From the NCBI RefSeq assembly GCF_016650635.1, contig NZ_JAEKFI010000003.1, forward strand, positions 1,398,501 to 1,462,500: a stretch of DNA of 64,000 nucleotides. The letters run 5' to 3'. The DNA comes from Pseudomonas sp. TH43. Lineage in GTDB: Bacteria > Pseudomonadota > Gammaproteobacteria > Pseudomonadales > Pseudomonadaceae. Positions 40,781 to 50,160 of the stretch are shown here, one piece after another; position 1 is the first letter of the stretch, and each line of letters begins with the position of its first letter. The notes beneath the pieces are model-generated. The model was not told the origin of the DNA. It did no database searches and was given only the letters and a program-made list of their open reading frames with translations. The position numbers and the translations under genes were made by a program.

Positions 40781-41674
40781 TCACACCATTTCGTTACGAA
40801 TCCATTCAACCACCGACGTGCGTTTCGGCGCCCAGCCCAGCAGTTCACGCGCATGTTTGCCGCGCACGCGGCTGTTGGAACCGAGGCCATAGTTGGCCAT
40901 TTCGTAGCCCCATTCGGCTTCGGCGTCTTTCAGTGGCCAGTCTTGCGGTTCGCCGAGGTTCAGCGCTTGGGCCATGGCGGTGGTCATGTCGACGAACGAC
41001 GCTTCGCCGCTTTCGACGAAGTAGAAAGTACCTGGTACGTTCTTGGTCAGCGCCAGCAGATACAAGGCAACGACGTCTTCGATGTGCACGTTGGACCAGA
41101 TGTTCTGACCCGTGCCGACATGGCGCACGACGCCGCTTTTGCGCGCCTGTTTGAGCAGACGTGGCAACTGCACGCTGTCGCGATTGACGCCCAGGCTGTG
41201 GCCGTAGATCAAGGTGTTGCAGATGACGGCGGAGTTCACGCCATCCTTCGCCGCCGCGAGGATCAGGTTATCGATCGCCACACGCGCAGCCTTGTCGACG
41301 GTCGGTTCCGGTAGATTGTCTTCGTAGTAGATGACGTCGCTGGATTTACCGCCCGACGCATCACCGACGATGCTCGAACCGCTGGTGTGCAGGAATACCT
41401 TGTTGGAACCGCGCAAGGCGTCGAGCAAGGCCTCGACCGCACCGCGGTGGTCGCTGCTGGCAGCGTTGATCACGGCATCGGCGGCGCGCGCCTGTTCGGC
41501 GAGCAGCGCTTGGTCGTCGAGGGTGCCGATCACCGGGGTGATGCCGAGTGCTTTCAGCTCATCAGCCTGTTCGGCGCTGCGCACCAGACCGCTGACGTTA
41601 TGGCCGGCCTGAACCAGACCGGTAGCAATAGAGCCGCCGATAAAACCGGCAGCGCCGGTGACGAATACGTTCAT
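40781..41674 (-). CDS. SDR-type NAD-dependent epimerase/dehydratase
   Basis: This 297-aa protein has a Rossmann motif MNVFVTGAAGFIGGSIATGL at the extreme N-terminus and a downstream atypical extended-SDR pattern (VFLHTSGSSIVGD, YEDNLPEP, NTLIYGHSLG). The Tyr of the catalytic YxxxK motif is not obvious; a Tyr in LIYGHS may serve. The substrate is unknown. ATG 41674 has GGAG upstream. It lies 103 bp downstream of a LysR gene on the same strand. Confidence 0.88.
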   Translation of the reverse strand: MNVFVTGAAGFIGGSIATGLVQAGHNVSGLVRSAEQADELKALGITPVIGTLDDQALLAEQARAADAVINAASSDHRGAVEALLDALRGSNKVFLHTSGSSIVGDASGGKSSDVIYYEDNLPEPTVDKAARVAIDNLILAAAKDGVNSAVICNTLIYGHSLGVNRDSVQLPRLLKQARKSGVVRHVGTGQNIWSNVHIEDVVALYLLALTKNVPGTFYFVESGEASFVDMTTAMAQALNLGEPQDWPLKDAEAEWGYEMANYGLGSNSRVRGKHARELLGWAPKRTSVVEWIRNEMV

Positions 41675-41777
41675 GGAGAAACTCCCTGCGTGAATAAGTG
41701 ATGGGGCGAGTATCGACCGATGTCCCTCAGGGAAACACCCGCCCTCGCCCAATTCACTCTTGCGTACAGGTCACGAA

Positions 41778-42689
41778 TCAGCCCTTGAAATCAACGCTGG
41801 CGTAGGCCGCGAGTTTGCTCTGGATAAAGTCGAGGAAGCACTGAATGCGCAGCGCCAGTTGCGAGTTACGGTAGTACACCGCGTTGATCGGCTGGCGATA
41901 ACCGCTGTTGAATTCGCCCAGCAGCACCTTCAAACGTCCGGCGCGGATGTCATCGATGGTCATGAAGTGCGACAGGCAGGCGATGCCCTGACCTTCCAGC
42001 GCCAGGTGGCGCACGGTCTCGCCGCTGGAGGCGCTGATGGCCGGGTTGATCGGCCAGCGATCACCGTGCACGTAACGCAGCGGCCACTGGTTGAGACCTT
42101 CGTTCTGGGTGAAGCCGAGCAAGGTGTGGTCGCTCAAGTCGGCCGCTTGCAACGGCGCACCGTGTTTCTGCAGATACGCGGGGCTGGCGACGATCAGCAG
42201 CGGACTGCTACCGAGTGAACGGGCGTGCAGCGTCGAATCGGCGAGGGTGCCGATGCGGATGGCGATGTCGGTGCTTTGTTCCAGCAGGTCAATGATCAGG
42301 TCATTGCTGTTGAGTTCGAGCTGGATGTCCGGGTAGAGACGGCGGAACTCGTCGATATAGGGGACGACGGCATGGAGCATGAACGGCGAGGCAGCGTTGA
42401 TCCGCAGGCGTCCGGACGGGGTTTGCTGGCGGGAGGACAGGCGTTCTTCGAGTTGATCCATCTGGTCGAGAATCAGCTTGGCCTGCTCGAAGAAATACTT
42501 GCCCTCTTCAGTCAGGTCCATGCGCCGCGTGGTGCGGTTGATCAATGTGGTGTCGAGCTTGGCTTCCAGCTTCGACAGCGTGCGACTTACGGCCGAAGGG
42601 GTCTGCCCGACCTGCTCGGCGGCGGCGGAGATTGAACCGCATTCGATCACGCAGACGAAAATCTGCAACTCATCGGATCTGGCTTTCAC
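41778..42689 (-). CDS. LysR-family transcriptional regulator
   Basis: This 303-aa regulator has an N-terminal HTH (residues 1-60; ISAAAEQVGQTPSAVSRTLS) and a substrate-binding domain (about 90-295) of the periplasmic-binding fold. It starts with GTG at 42689 after GGGA. It probably controls the SDR gene just downstream, or the nearby MdaB-like gene upstream. The effector is unknown. Confidence 0.9.
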   Translation of the reverse strand: MKARSDELQIFVCVIECGSISAAAEQVGQTPSAVSRTLSKLEAKLDTTLINRTTRRMDLTEEGKYFFEQAKLILDQMDQLEERLSSRQQTPSGRLRINAASPFMLHAVVPYIDEFRRLYPDIQLELNSNDLIIDLLEQSTDIAIRIGTLADSTLHARSLGSSPLLIVASPAYLQKHGAPLQAADLSDHTLLGFTQNEGLNQWPLRYVHGDRWPINPAISASSGETVRHLALEGQGIACLSHFMTIDDIRAGRLKVLLGEFNSGYRQPINAVYYRNSQLALRIQCFLDFIQSKLAAYASVDFKG

Positions 42690-42742
42690 GGGTGTCCCTT
42701 AATTGATCGTCGGCACAAATCCATTGTGGAGAGAGAACACCT

Positions 42743-42853
42743 TTGTGGCGAGGGGATTTATCCCCGATGGGCTGCGCAGCAGTGCCCTTTCTTTTTCAGG
42801 ATCAAGAGGGGGCCGCTGCGCGACCCAGCGGGGATAAATCCCCTCGCCACAAA
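42743..42853. repeat. REPIN, family C
   Basis: The inverted pair TTGTGGCGAGGGGATTTATC and its complement surround an imperfect inverted spacer. It lies between the LysR and MdaB-like genes. Confidence 0.9.
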
Positions 42854-42881
42854 TAAATTCGCTCACCAAGAGGTAATCATT

Positions 42882-43472
42882 TCAGGCCTTGAGGGCGAAC
42901 ACCTCTTTCAGATGCTGTTCATACCGCGCCACATCGTTCTCGATGTTCGGACGCTTCATCACATCCACACAGAGGAACGTCGGCAAAGCAGTCATGCCCA
43001 AAAATTCGTTGGCCTTGTGGAACGGGAAGTACACCGCGTCCACGCCTTTGGCTTCGAAGAAATCAGTCGGGTCATCAAACGCTTGCTGCGGTGCGTTCCA
43101 GGTCAGCGACAGCATGTATTGCTTGCCCTGAATCAACCCGCCGCTGCCGTACTTCTGCGACGCGTCGGAACGGGTACGACCATCGCTGGCGTAGAGGCTG
43201 CCGTGTCCTTCGGTGAAAACTTCGTCGAGGTACTTTTTCACGGTCCACGGCGCGCCCATCCACCAGCCCGGCATTTGATAAATGATCACGTCGGCCCAGA
43301 GGAATTTCGCCACTTCTTCGGCGACGTCGTAGCCCTCGTCGATGAACGTGGTTTTGACGTCGACACCGCCGCGATCCAGCACGCTCAGTGCCGCTTCGTG
43401 CAGGGTGGTGTTGTAGCGACCGTCGGAGTGGGCGAATTTTTTACCGCCGTTGAGCAACAAAACTTTTTTCAT
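42882..43472 (-). CDS. mdaB: MdaB-like NAD(P)H quinone reductase
   Basis: This 196-aa flavodoxin-like protein begins MKKVLLLNGGKKFAHSDGRY, with QMPGWWMGAPWTVKKYLDEV (FAD/quinone site region) and LTWNAPQQAF (family motif). MdaB reduces quinones by two electrons with NAD(P)H and helps in oxidative-stress defence. The length matches MdaB (about 193 aa). It is divergent from the quinol monooxygenase-like gene, another quinone-linked protein. Confidence 0.88.
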   Translation of the reverse strand: MKKVLLLNGGKKFAHSDGRYNTTLHEAALSVLDRGGVDVKTTFIDEGYDVAEEVAKFLWADVIIYQMPGWWMGAPWTVKKYLDEVFTEGHGSLYASDGRTRSDASQKYGSGGLIQGKQYMLSLTWNAPQQAFDDPTDFFEAKGVDAVYFPFHKANEFLGMTALPTFLCVDVMKRPNIENDVARYEQHLKEVFALKA

Positions 43473-43656
43473 GACAAAGCCTCGGCGCAGCCATCGGGCT
43501 GGGTGAAGAAGGGAAAATGGAATGGCGGCAGATTAACCATCCGCCTCGCGCGGAATAAGCCGTGGCTGCGCAAAATACATTTGAGCAAAACGCACGAATC
43601 GAGTGCAGATTGTTGCCGTAGGATTGGCCGCCATCTGAACTTGAGGAGTTTTATCG

Positions 43657-43971
43657 ATGAGTGAACGCCACGGTTTCATCCTGCACGCCAAGACCCGCCC
43701 GGAAAAAGCCGAGGCTTTCGAGACACTGTTCCGCGCCTATGTCGAACCGAGCCGCGCCGAACCGGGCTGCATCGAGTACCACATGCTGCGCGACCAGGAA
43801 GATCCGTCGCTGTTCATCTTCTACGAGATCTGGGAAAGCCAGGCGCATCTGGACGTGCACTCGAACCTGCCGCACATGAAGCAATTTTTCGAGCAGCGCA
43901 TGGAGTTTCTGGAGCGTGATTTTGATATCCGCCGGATCGACATGCTCAGCGAGTCGTCGGCTAACCGCTGA
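43657..43971 (+). CDS. Antibiotic biosynthesis monooxygenase-type protein (YgiN-like)
   Basis: This 104-aa protein has a dimeric ferredoxin-like ABM fold: GFILHAKTRPEKAEAFETLF, EPGCIEYHMLRDQEDPSLF and FYEIWESQAHLDVH. E. coli YgiN, encoded beside mdaB, is a quinol monooxygenase, so pairing with the divergent mdaB-like gene supports a quinone redox role. GGAG precedes ATG 43657. The 3' end overlaps the convergent TauE-type gene by 11 bp. Confidence 0.88.
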   Translation: MSERHGFILHAKTRPEKAEAFETLFRAYVEPSRAEPGCIEYHMLRDQEDPSLFIFYEIWESQAHLDVHSNLPHMKQFFEQRMEFLERDFDIRRIDMLSESSANR

Positions 43972-44725
43972 TCAGCAGGTGGGCGCCGAGCGCGCCCATT
44001 CCGATGAAGAACACCCGTTTGAACAGCACCGCGCTGATCCTTTGACGCAGCCATTGGCCGAGCAACATCCCGACCACCGCCGGAATCAGCGCCAGCAGCG
44101 AGGCGCTTAATTCGCCGCCACCGAGCGCACCGCGCCAAAGCAAGCCGCCGGCCAGTGCCAGCGTCGAAACAGTGAAGGACAGGCCCAGCGCCTGCACCAG
44201 TTCATCACGGTTCAAGCCCAGCGCTTGCAGATACGGCACCGCTGGAATCACGAAGACGCCGGTGGCAGAAGTGATGAGGCCGGTGATCACGCCACAGACC
44301 GGGCCGAGCCAGGATTCATGGCGAGGTTTAACGTGCAGCGTCGGCAGGAATAACCCGCTCAACGCATACAGCAACAGCGCCGCGCCCAACCCACGCACCA
44401 CCCAATGTCCGCCCGCCATGCCGATCCACACAGTGCCGATACCGGTGCCGAGGAAGATCATCAGCAGCATGGGCCACAGGCGCTGGATCAGCTCTTTCAA
44501 ATGCCCGCCGAATGCCAGTTGCCAGAGATTGGTCAGCGTTGCCGGGATAATCAACAGCGCCGCTGCCTGCGACGGCGCCATAGCCAGACCGAGCAGACCC
44601 ATGGCGACCGTGGGCAGGCCAAGACCAATCACGCCTTTGACCAGACCGGCCATGACGAAGGTAGCGATGACCAGCAGTGACAGGGCCAGGCCGAGGTTTT
44701 GGTAGAAATCAGCGAGTGTGTTCAT
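43961..44725 (-). CDS. TauE/SafE-family sulfite/anion exporter
   Basis: This 254-aa inner-membrane protein has about eight hydrophobic segments. The TauE/SafE repeats are FVMAGLVKGVIGLGLPTVAM at the N-terminus and VCGVITGLITSATGVFVIP in the second half. Family members export sulfite, sulfoacetate or related organic anions; the substrate here is unknown. ATG 44725 is chosen; the open frame upstream runs through a REPIN. The gene faces a quinol monooxygenase gene and is divergent from a LysR gene. Confidence 0.88.
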   Translation of the reverse strand: MNTLADFYQNLGLALSLLVIATFVMAGLVKGVIGLGLPTVAMGLLGLAMAPSQAAALLIIPATLTNLWQLAFGGHLKELIQRLWPMLLMIFLGTGIGTVWIGMAGGHWVVRGLGAALLLYALSGLFLPTLHVKPRHESWLGPVCGVITGLITSATGVFVIPAVPYLQALGLNRDELVQALGLSFTVSTLALAGGLLWRGALGGGELSASLLALIPAVVGMLLGQWLRQRISAVLFKRVFFIGMGALGAHLLISG

Positions 44726-44779
44726 GACGCTACTGTGCGCCTGAGGGACCTGGTTGAAAATCTGCCATATACTGAGGCT

Positions 44780-44800
44780 GCCTCTTTCATAACAAGAGGC
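44780..44800. promoter_or_regulatory. Inverted repeat between TauE-type and LysR genes
   Basis: GCCTCTT (44780-44786) and AAGAGGC (44794-44800) form a perfect 7-bp dyad with a 7-base spacer. It is placed 55 bases before the transporter start, where a LysR-type activator could bind. Confidence 0.45.
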
Positions 44801-44826
44801 TGAAATTTTCTTTGAGACCTCAGGCC

Positions 44827-44904
44827 CCTTCGCGAGCAGGCTCGCTCCCACATTGGATCTGTGGCGAGCACAAACCTGTGGGAGCGAGCCTGCTCGCGAA
44901 AGGG
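44827..44904. repeat. REPIN, family A
   Basis: The inverted pair CCTTCGCGAGCAGGCTCGCT (left) and its complement have a short spacer. It lies in the divergent promoter region between the TauE-type and LysR genes, an unusual position for a REPIN. Confidence 0.9.
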
Positions 44905-44939
44905 CCAGTCCAGTCACTACCAAATCAGAGGCCATCATC

Positions 44940-45821
44940 ATGCACTTCGACCTCACAGACCTGCGCCTCTATCTGCACATTCTCGACACCGGCAACATCA
45001 CCGCCGGCGCCGCCCGCAGCCATCTCTCACTTGCCGCCGCCAGCGCCAGAATCCGCGCGATGGAAGCGTCATTGGGCACCGAGTTTCTGCAGCGCGGCCG
45101 GCGTGGCATCACGCCGACTCCCGCCGGCAAAGCCTTGGCGCAACACGCGCGCATCCTCTTGCAACAGGCCGAACGCATGCAGCAGGATCTGGCCGACTAC
45201 GCCCAAGGCGTCAAAGGTCAGGTGCGTCTGCTGTGCAACACCACCGCGATCACCGAATACCTGCCGGAAGTGCTCGCGGACTTCTTGCGCAGCCACCGCA
45301 ATCTCGACATCGACCTGCAAGAGCTGCCCAGCGCACGCATCACTCACGCGTTGCGCCAGGGTGCGGCGGATCTGGGGATTGTGTCCGACGCGGTCGACAC
45401 CAGCGACTTACAGACGCAAGCGTTCCGCGACGATCCACTGGTGCTGATTCTGCCGCTCGACCACCCATTGTCTGACGCCGCCGAGGTCAGTTTCAGTGAC
45501 GCCTTGCGCCACGACTTTGTAGGACTGAGCGCCGACAGTGCCTTGGCCATCTATCTCGAAGAACAGGCCCTGCACAGCGGCTCGCGAATGCAGGTGCGCA
45601 TACGCGCGGATGGCTTCGACGGCGTGATACGCATGGTCGGCCGTGGCGCGGGGCTTGCCATCGTGCCACTGGCCGCTGTCGAGCGCGCGGCGTCTCGCAC
45701 CTTCAAAAGCATTGCCCTTGATGAACCCTGGGCCCGCCGTACCCTGATGCTCTGTGCCAGAGATTTCAGCGCATTGCCGGGGTACGCCAAAGCGTTGTTG
45801 CACGCCTTGACTCTCCCCTAA
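44940..45821 (+). CDS. LysR-family transcriptional regulator
   Basis: This 293-aa regulator has an HTH in residues 1-60 (ITAGAARSHLSLAAASARIR) and an effector domain resembling CysL/CbbR-type proteins. ATG 44940 starts the conserved HTH; the upstream open frame covers the REPIN. It is divergent from the TauE-type exporter gene and probably controls it. A flavodoxin-fold gene begins 44 bp downstream. The effector is unknown. Confidence 0.9.
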   Translation: MHFDLTDLRLYLHILDTGNITAGAARSHLSLAAASARIRAMEASLGTEFLQRGRRGITPTPAGKALAQHARILLQQAERMQQDLADYAQGVKGQVRLLCNTTAITEYLPEVLADFLRSHRNLDIDLQELPSARITHALRQGAADLGIVSDAVDTSDLQTQAFRDDPLVLILPLDHPLSDAAEVSFSDALRHDFVGLSADSALAIYLEEQALHSGSRMQVRIRADGFDGVIRMVGRGAGLAIVPLAAVERAASRTFKSIALDEPWARRTLMLCARDFSALPGYAKALLHALTLP

Positions 45822-45865
45822 GGGGCAGACTTCATCCTTGGCTTTTTCCAGCAGGGACATTGACC

Positions 45866-46441
45866 ATGGGCAAACGCATTCTGTTGATTCTCGGCCATCC
45901 TTCGGCGAGCAGTTTCTGCGCCGCGCTTGCCGAGGGTTACGCCCAATCGGCGCTTGAGGCCGGGCATGAGTTGCGGCAGTTGCGACTCGGAGCGCTGGAT
46001 TTCGATCCGGTGCTGCGTGCAGGTTATCAACAGGTCCAGGCGCTGGAAGATGACTTGAGCGCGGCTCAGTCCGACATCCTCTGGGCCGAACATCTGACGC
46101 TGGTTTACCCGATCTGGTGGGGCGGTATTCCGGCGCTGCTCAAAGGTTTTTTTGATCGGGTGCTGCTGCCGGGATTCGCCTTCAAATACCGCAAAGGCAA
46201 AGCCTATCCGGACAAACTGCTGAAGGGTCGCACCGCCCATTTGCTGGTGACGATGGACACACCGCTCTGGTATTACCGCTGGATCTATCGCATGCCCGGC
46301 TTGCATGAAGTGCGCAAGACCACCCTCGAGTTCTGTGGGATAAAACCACTGCGCACCCTCACCTTCGGCCCGGTGCTCGACTCAACCGATCAGCAACGAC
46401 AAACCTGGTTGCAGCAGGCGCAGGCTATCGCCGGTCGTTGA
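45866..46441 (+). CDS. Flavodoxin-fold NAD(P)H oxidoreductase
   Basis: This 191-aa protein has FMN/quinone-type motifs RILLILGHPSASSFCAALAE at the start and LVYPIWWGGIPALLKGFFDR in the middle, as in NQO1/KefF-like enzymes. It should reduce quinones or related electrophiles with NAD(P)H. ATG 45866 is chosen; TTG 45860 is in frame two codons before. It is likely cotranscribed with the LysR gene 44 bp upstream. Confidence 0.88.
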   Translation: MGKRILLILGHPSASSFCAALAEGYAQSALEAGHELRQLRLGALDFDPVLRAGYQQVQALEDDLSAAQSDILWAEHLTLVYPIWWGGIPALLKGFFDRVLLPGFAFKYRKGKAYPDKLLKGRTAHLLVTMDTPLWYYRWIYRMPGLHEVRKTTLEFCGIKPLRTLTFGPVLDSTDQQRQTWLQQAQAIAGR

Positions 46442-46487
46442 GTCTGCCGATAATGCGCCGCGCGGTCTCACATTAAAAAGGACGTTT

Positions 46488-46859
46488 ATGTACATCGGCC
46501 AAGCTGCGCAACGCTCCGGCACCACCATCAAAAGTATCCGTCACTACGAGACGATCGGCCTGCTGCCCAAACCTCGCCGCCATGGCAACTACCGCCTCTA
46601 CGATCAACAAAGTGTCGAACTGCTGATCTTCATCAAATGCGCCAAAGACATGGGTTTTCGGCTCAAGGAGTTGCAGGCGATCTTCGCTGATCACCACGGT
46701 GAGGCGATGCCTTGGGCGCTGGCGCGACAGGCCATCGAAGCGAAGAAACGCGAAATCAACGACAGCATGGCCGAGCTCACCCGGCAATACGCGCAACTGG
46801 AAGGGTTCGAGGCAACCCTTGAGCACGCCAGAGTCAGTTGCCCGCTGAAAAACCTCTAA
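46488..46859 (+). CDS. MerR-family regulator
   Basis: This 123-aa regulator has a MerR winged HTH (residues 1-70; MYIGQAAQRSGTTIKSIRHY, NYRLYDQQSVELLIF) and a dimer helix. The C-terminus has a single Cys (CPLKNL), where metal-responsive members such as CueR have two or more. It looks like the CadR/PbrR/SoxR-like group without the metal site, so the signal is unknown. AAAGGAC precedes ATG 46488. It follows the oxidoreductase gene by 46 bp and may control it. Confidence 0.88.
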   Translation: MYIGQAAQRSGTTIKSIRHYETIGLLPKPRRHGNYRLYDQQSVELLIFIKCAKDMGFRLKELQAIFADHHGEAMPWALARQAIEAKKREINDSMAELTRQYAQLEGFEATLEHARVSCPLKNL

Positions 46860-46968
46860 GCGGTGTGCGCGCTTCTGAGCACTTCGATGTCGAGCACAGA
46901 CAACTGAGCAGCGCCCGGGCGCTATAGGGTGCGACTTCATTCCTCAAGTCCACTGCCCGGAGTCCCCC

Positions 46969-47319
46969 ATGACCGCGACCGCCCCTATCACTGTTCTGCG
47001 CGACACCCACCCGCTGCCGGTACTCGATGCCTGCAAATGGGAAAAACTCGAGGGCGACCCGCACACCGTCAACCTCAACGCCTACACCAGCGAAGACGGC
47101 AGCAAGATCATGGGCACCTGGATCTGCACACCGGGCAAGTGGCGCGTGGAATATGTGAAGTGGGAGTACTGCCATTTCCAGGAAGGCTACTGCGTGATCA
47201 CCCCGGACGGCATGGAGCCGATTCACCTGCGCGCCGGCGATATTTTCGTGGTTGAACCGGGGATGAAAGGCACGTGGGAAGTGGTTGAGACGGTGCGCAA
47301 ATATTTCGTGTTTGCCTGA
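46969..47319 (+). CDS. Cupin-domain protein (DUF861 type)
   Basis: This 116-aa protein is a single small cupin. It has the family Cys/Gly region DACKWEKLEGDP, then YCHFQEGYCVITPDGMEPIH and LRAGDIFVVEPGMKGTWEVV. DUF861 cupins include ureidoglycine aminohydrolase-like folds, but the role of these stand-alone proteins is not known. It lies next to a MerR gene, 110 bp away. Confidence 0.88.
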   Translation: MTATAPITVLRDTHPLPVLDACKWEKLEGDPHTVNLNAYTSEDGSKIMGTWICTPGKWRVEYVKWEYCHFQEGYCVITPDGMEPIHLRAGDIFVVEPGMKGTWEVVETVRKYFVFA

Positions 47320-47328
47320 TGCAAAAAA

Positions 47329-47359
47329 GCCGGGAGATCACCCGACGTGATTTCCCGGC
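47329..47359 (-). terminator. Terminator of mmsAB (minus strand)
   Basis: A 13-bp stem with one wobble pair (47329-47341 with 47347-47359) ends, on the minus strand, in six T (A-run at 47323-47328 on plus). It fits the end of the mmsA-mmsB transcript, beyond a REPIN. Confidence 0.85.
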
Positions 47360-47432
47360 AACACCTACTGCAATTTATTTCAGTACATCCCAGAGATATC
47401 CACACCCCAGAGATATCTGTGGGAATAGAGAA

Positions 47433-47558
47433 CCTGTGGCGAGGGGATTTATCCCCGATTGGCTGCGAAGCGGCCCCCTGCATTTTGTCAGTCAAAACGC
47501 GGGCTCAGGTTTTGCGACTGCTGCGCAGCCGAGCGGGGATAAATCCCCTCGCCACAAA
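47433..47558. repeat. REPIN, family C
   Basis: The inverted pair CCTGTGGCGAGGGGATTTAT and its complement flank a long spacer that itself holds a GCTGCG/CGCAGC dyad. It lies in the mmsB 3' untranslated region. Confidence 0.9.
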
Positions 47559-47586
47559 AAGCTCTTTCACCAGAGACTTTGAAAAG

Positions 47587-48474
47587 TTACTGCGGCTTGC
47601 GGTAGCTGTTGATGATCGCCGAGAAGTCTTTACCGCCTTCACCGCGCTGGCTCATCGCCTGATACAACTGCTGCGCCACCGCGCCGAGCACCACCGGTTG
47701 ATGCGCCTGACGCGCCGCTTCCGTCGCCAGCCCGAGATCCTTGAGCATCAACTCAGCCCCAAACCCGCCGGTATAACCGCGCGAGGCCGGCGCCGTTTCG
47801 ACGATGCCCGGCCACGGGTTGTACATTTCCGAACTCCAGCAACGCCCGGTCGAGCTGTTGATGATGCCAGCCAACACCGACGTGTCGATGCCCAGCGCAT
47901 CGCCCAAGGCCATCGCTTCACTGACGCCGACCATGGAAATCGCCAGCAGCAAGTTGTTGCAGATCTTGGCAATCTGCCCGGTGCCGACCTCACCGCAATG
48001 CACGATGTTGCGGCCCATCTGCGCCAGCACCGGTTGCAGGGTGGCGAACAGTTGCGGGGTGGCGCCGACCATAAATGTCAGGGTCCCAGCGGTCGCGCCG
48101 CCGGTGCCGCCCGAAACCGGCGCATCGGCCACGGTCACACCTTGTTTCGCAGCCGCGGCAGCCACATCGCGAGCCGTCTGTGGATCGATGGTGCTGCAAT
48201 CCACTGCCGGCACGCCTTTGCCGATGCCGGCGAGCACGCCGTCCTCACCCAGCCATACGCTGCGCACGTGCACGGCGGCCGGGAGCATGGTGATCACCAG
48301 TTCGGCGTCTTCGGCCGCTTCACGGGCCGATGAACGAATCGTGCCGCCCTGCTGCTCCAACTCCGCCAAAACGGTTTTGTTCAGATCAACCAGGTTCAGC
48401 GAATGGCCCGCCTTGATCAGGTTACGCGCCATCGGCGCGCCCATGTTGCCCAGACCGATAAATGCGATTTTCAT
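47587..48474 (-). CDS. mmsB: 3-hydroxyisobutyrate dehydrogenase
   Basis: This 295-aa enzyme begins with the beta-hydroxyacid dehydrogenase signature MKIAFIGLGNMGAPMARNLI. It has the substrate motif DAPVSGGTGGATAGTL and the catalytic-Lys region GQIAKICNNLLL. It oxidises 3-hydroxyisobutyrate to methylmalonate semialdehyde in valine breakdown, feeding MmsA. It starts 10 bp after mmsA in the same operon. Confidence 0.95.
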   Translation of the reverse strand: MKIAFIGLGNMGAPMARNLIKAGHSLNLVDLNKTVLAELEQQGGTIRSSAREAAEDAELVITMLPAAVHVRSVWLGEDGVLAGIGKGVPAVDCSTIDPQTARDVAAAAAKQGVTVADAPVSGGTGGATAGTLTFMVGATPQLFATLQPVLAQMGRNIVHCGEVGTGQIAKICNNLLLAISMVGVSEAMALGDALGIDTSVLAGIINSSTGRCWSSEMYNPWPGIVETAPASRGYTGGFGAELMLKDLGLATEAARQAHQPVVLGAVAQQLYQAMSQRGEGGKDFSAIINSYRKPQ

Positions 48475-48484
48475 GGCCCGTTCC

Positions 48485-50011
<1,527 letters not shown>

Positions 50012-50026
50012 GCTGGTCTCCAAAAC

Positions 50027-50034
50027 TTGTTTTT
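50027..50034 (-). promoter_or_regulatory. Candidate Crc/Hfq motif before mmsA
   Basis: On the mRNA strand AAAAACAA matches AANAANAA and ends 16 bases before the mmsA ATG. Branched-chain amino-acid genes are known Crc targets in Pseudomonas. Confidence 0.5.
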
Positions 50035-50045
50035 ATCGTAGGAGC

Positions 50046-50066
50046 CAAGGCGAAGGGTTCGCCTTG
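50046..50066 (-). promoter_or_regulatory. Leader hairpin of mmsA
   Basis: CAAGGCGAA (50046-50054) and TTCGCCTTG (50058-50066) form a perfect 9-bp stem with a 3-base loop, just upstream of the A-rich motif in the mmsA leader. Confidence 0.5.
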
Positions 50067-50160
50067 AGATGAGGCGTGTGTCACGAATTGGTTGTCGGAC
50101 TGTTTTTGGAGTATAGATGTGCAAACTTCTAATAAGAACGCACATATAAGCCCGTCCATC

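Noticed and set aside
46446..46453. GCCGATAA before the MerR gene as a FliA promoter
   Set aside because: The upstream bases show no -35 match and the gene has no motility link, so a chance match is likely.
4217..47558. CRISPR-like reading of the repeated inverted elements
   Set aside because: They are dispersed single inverted pairs, not regular arrays with unique spacers, and no cas gene is present.
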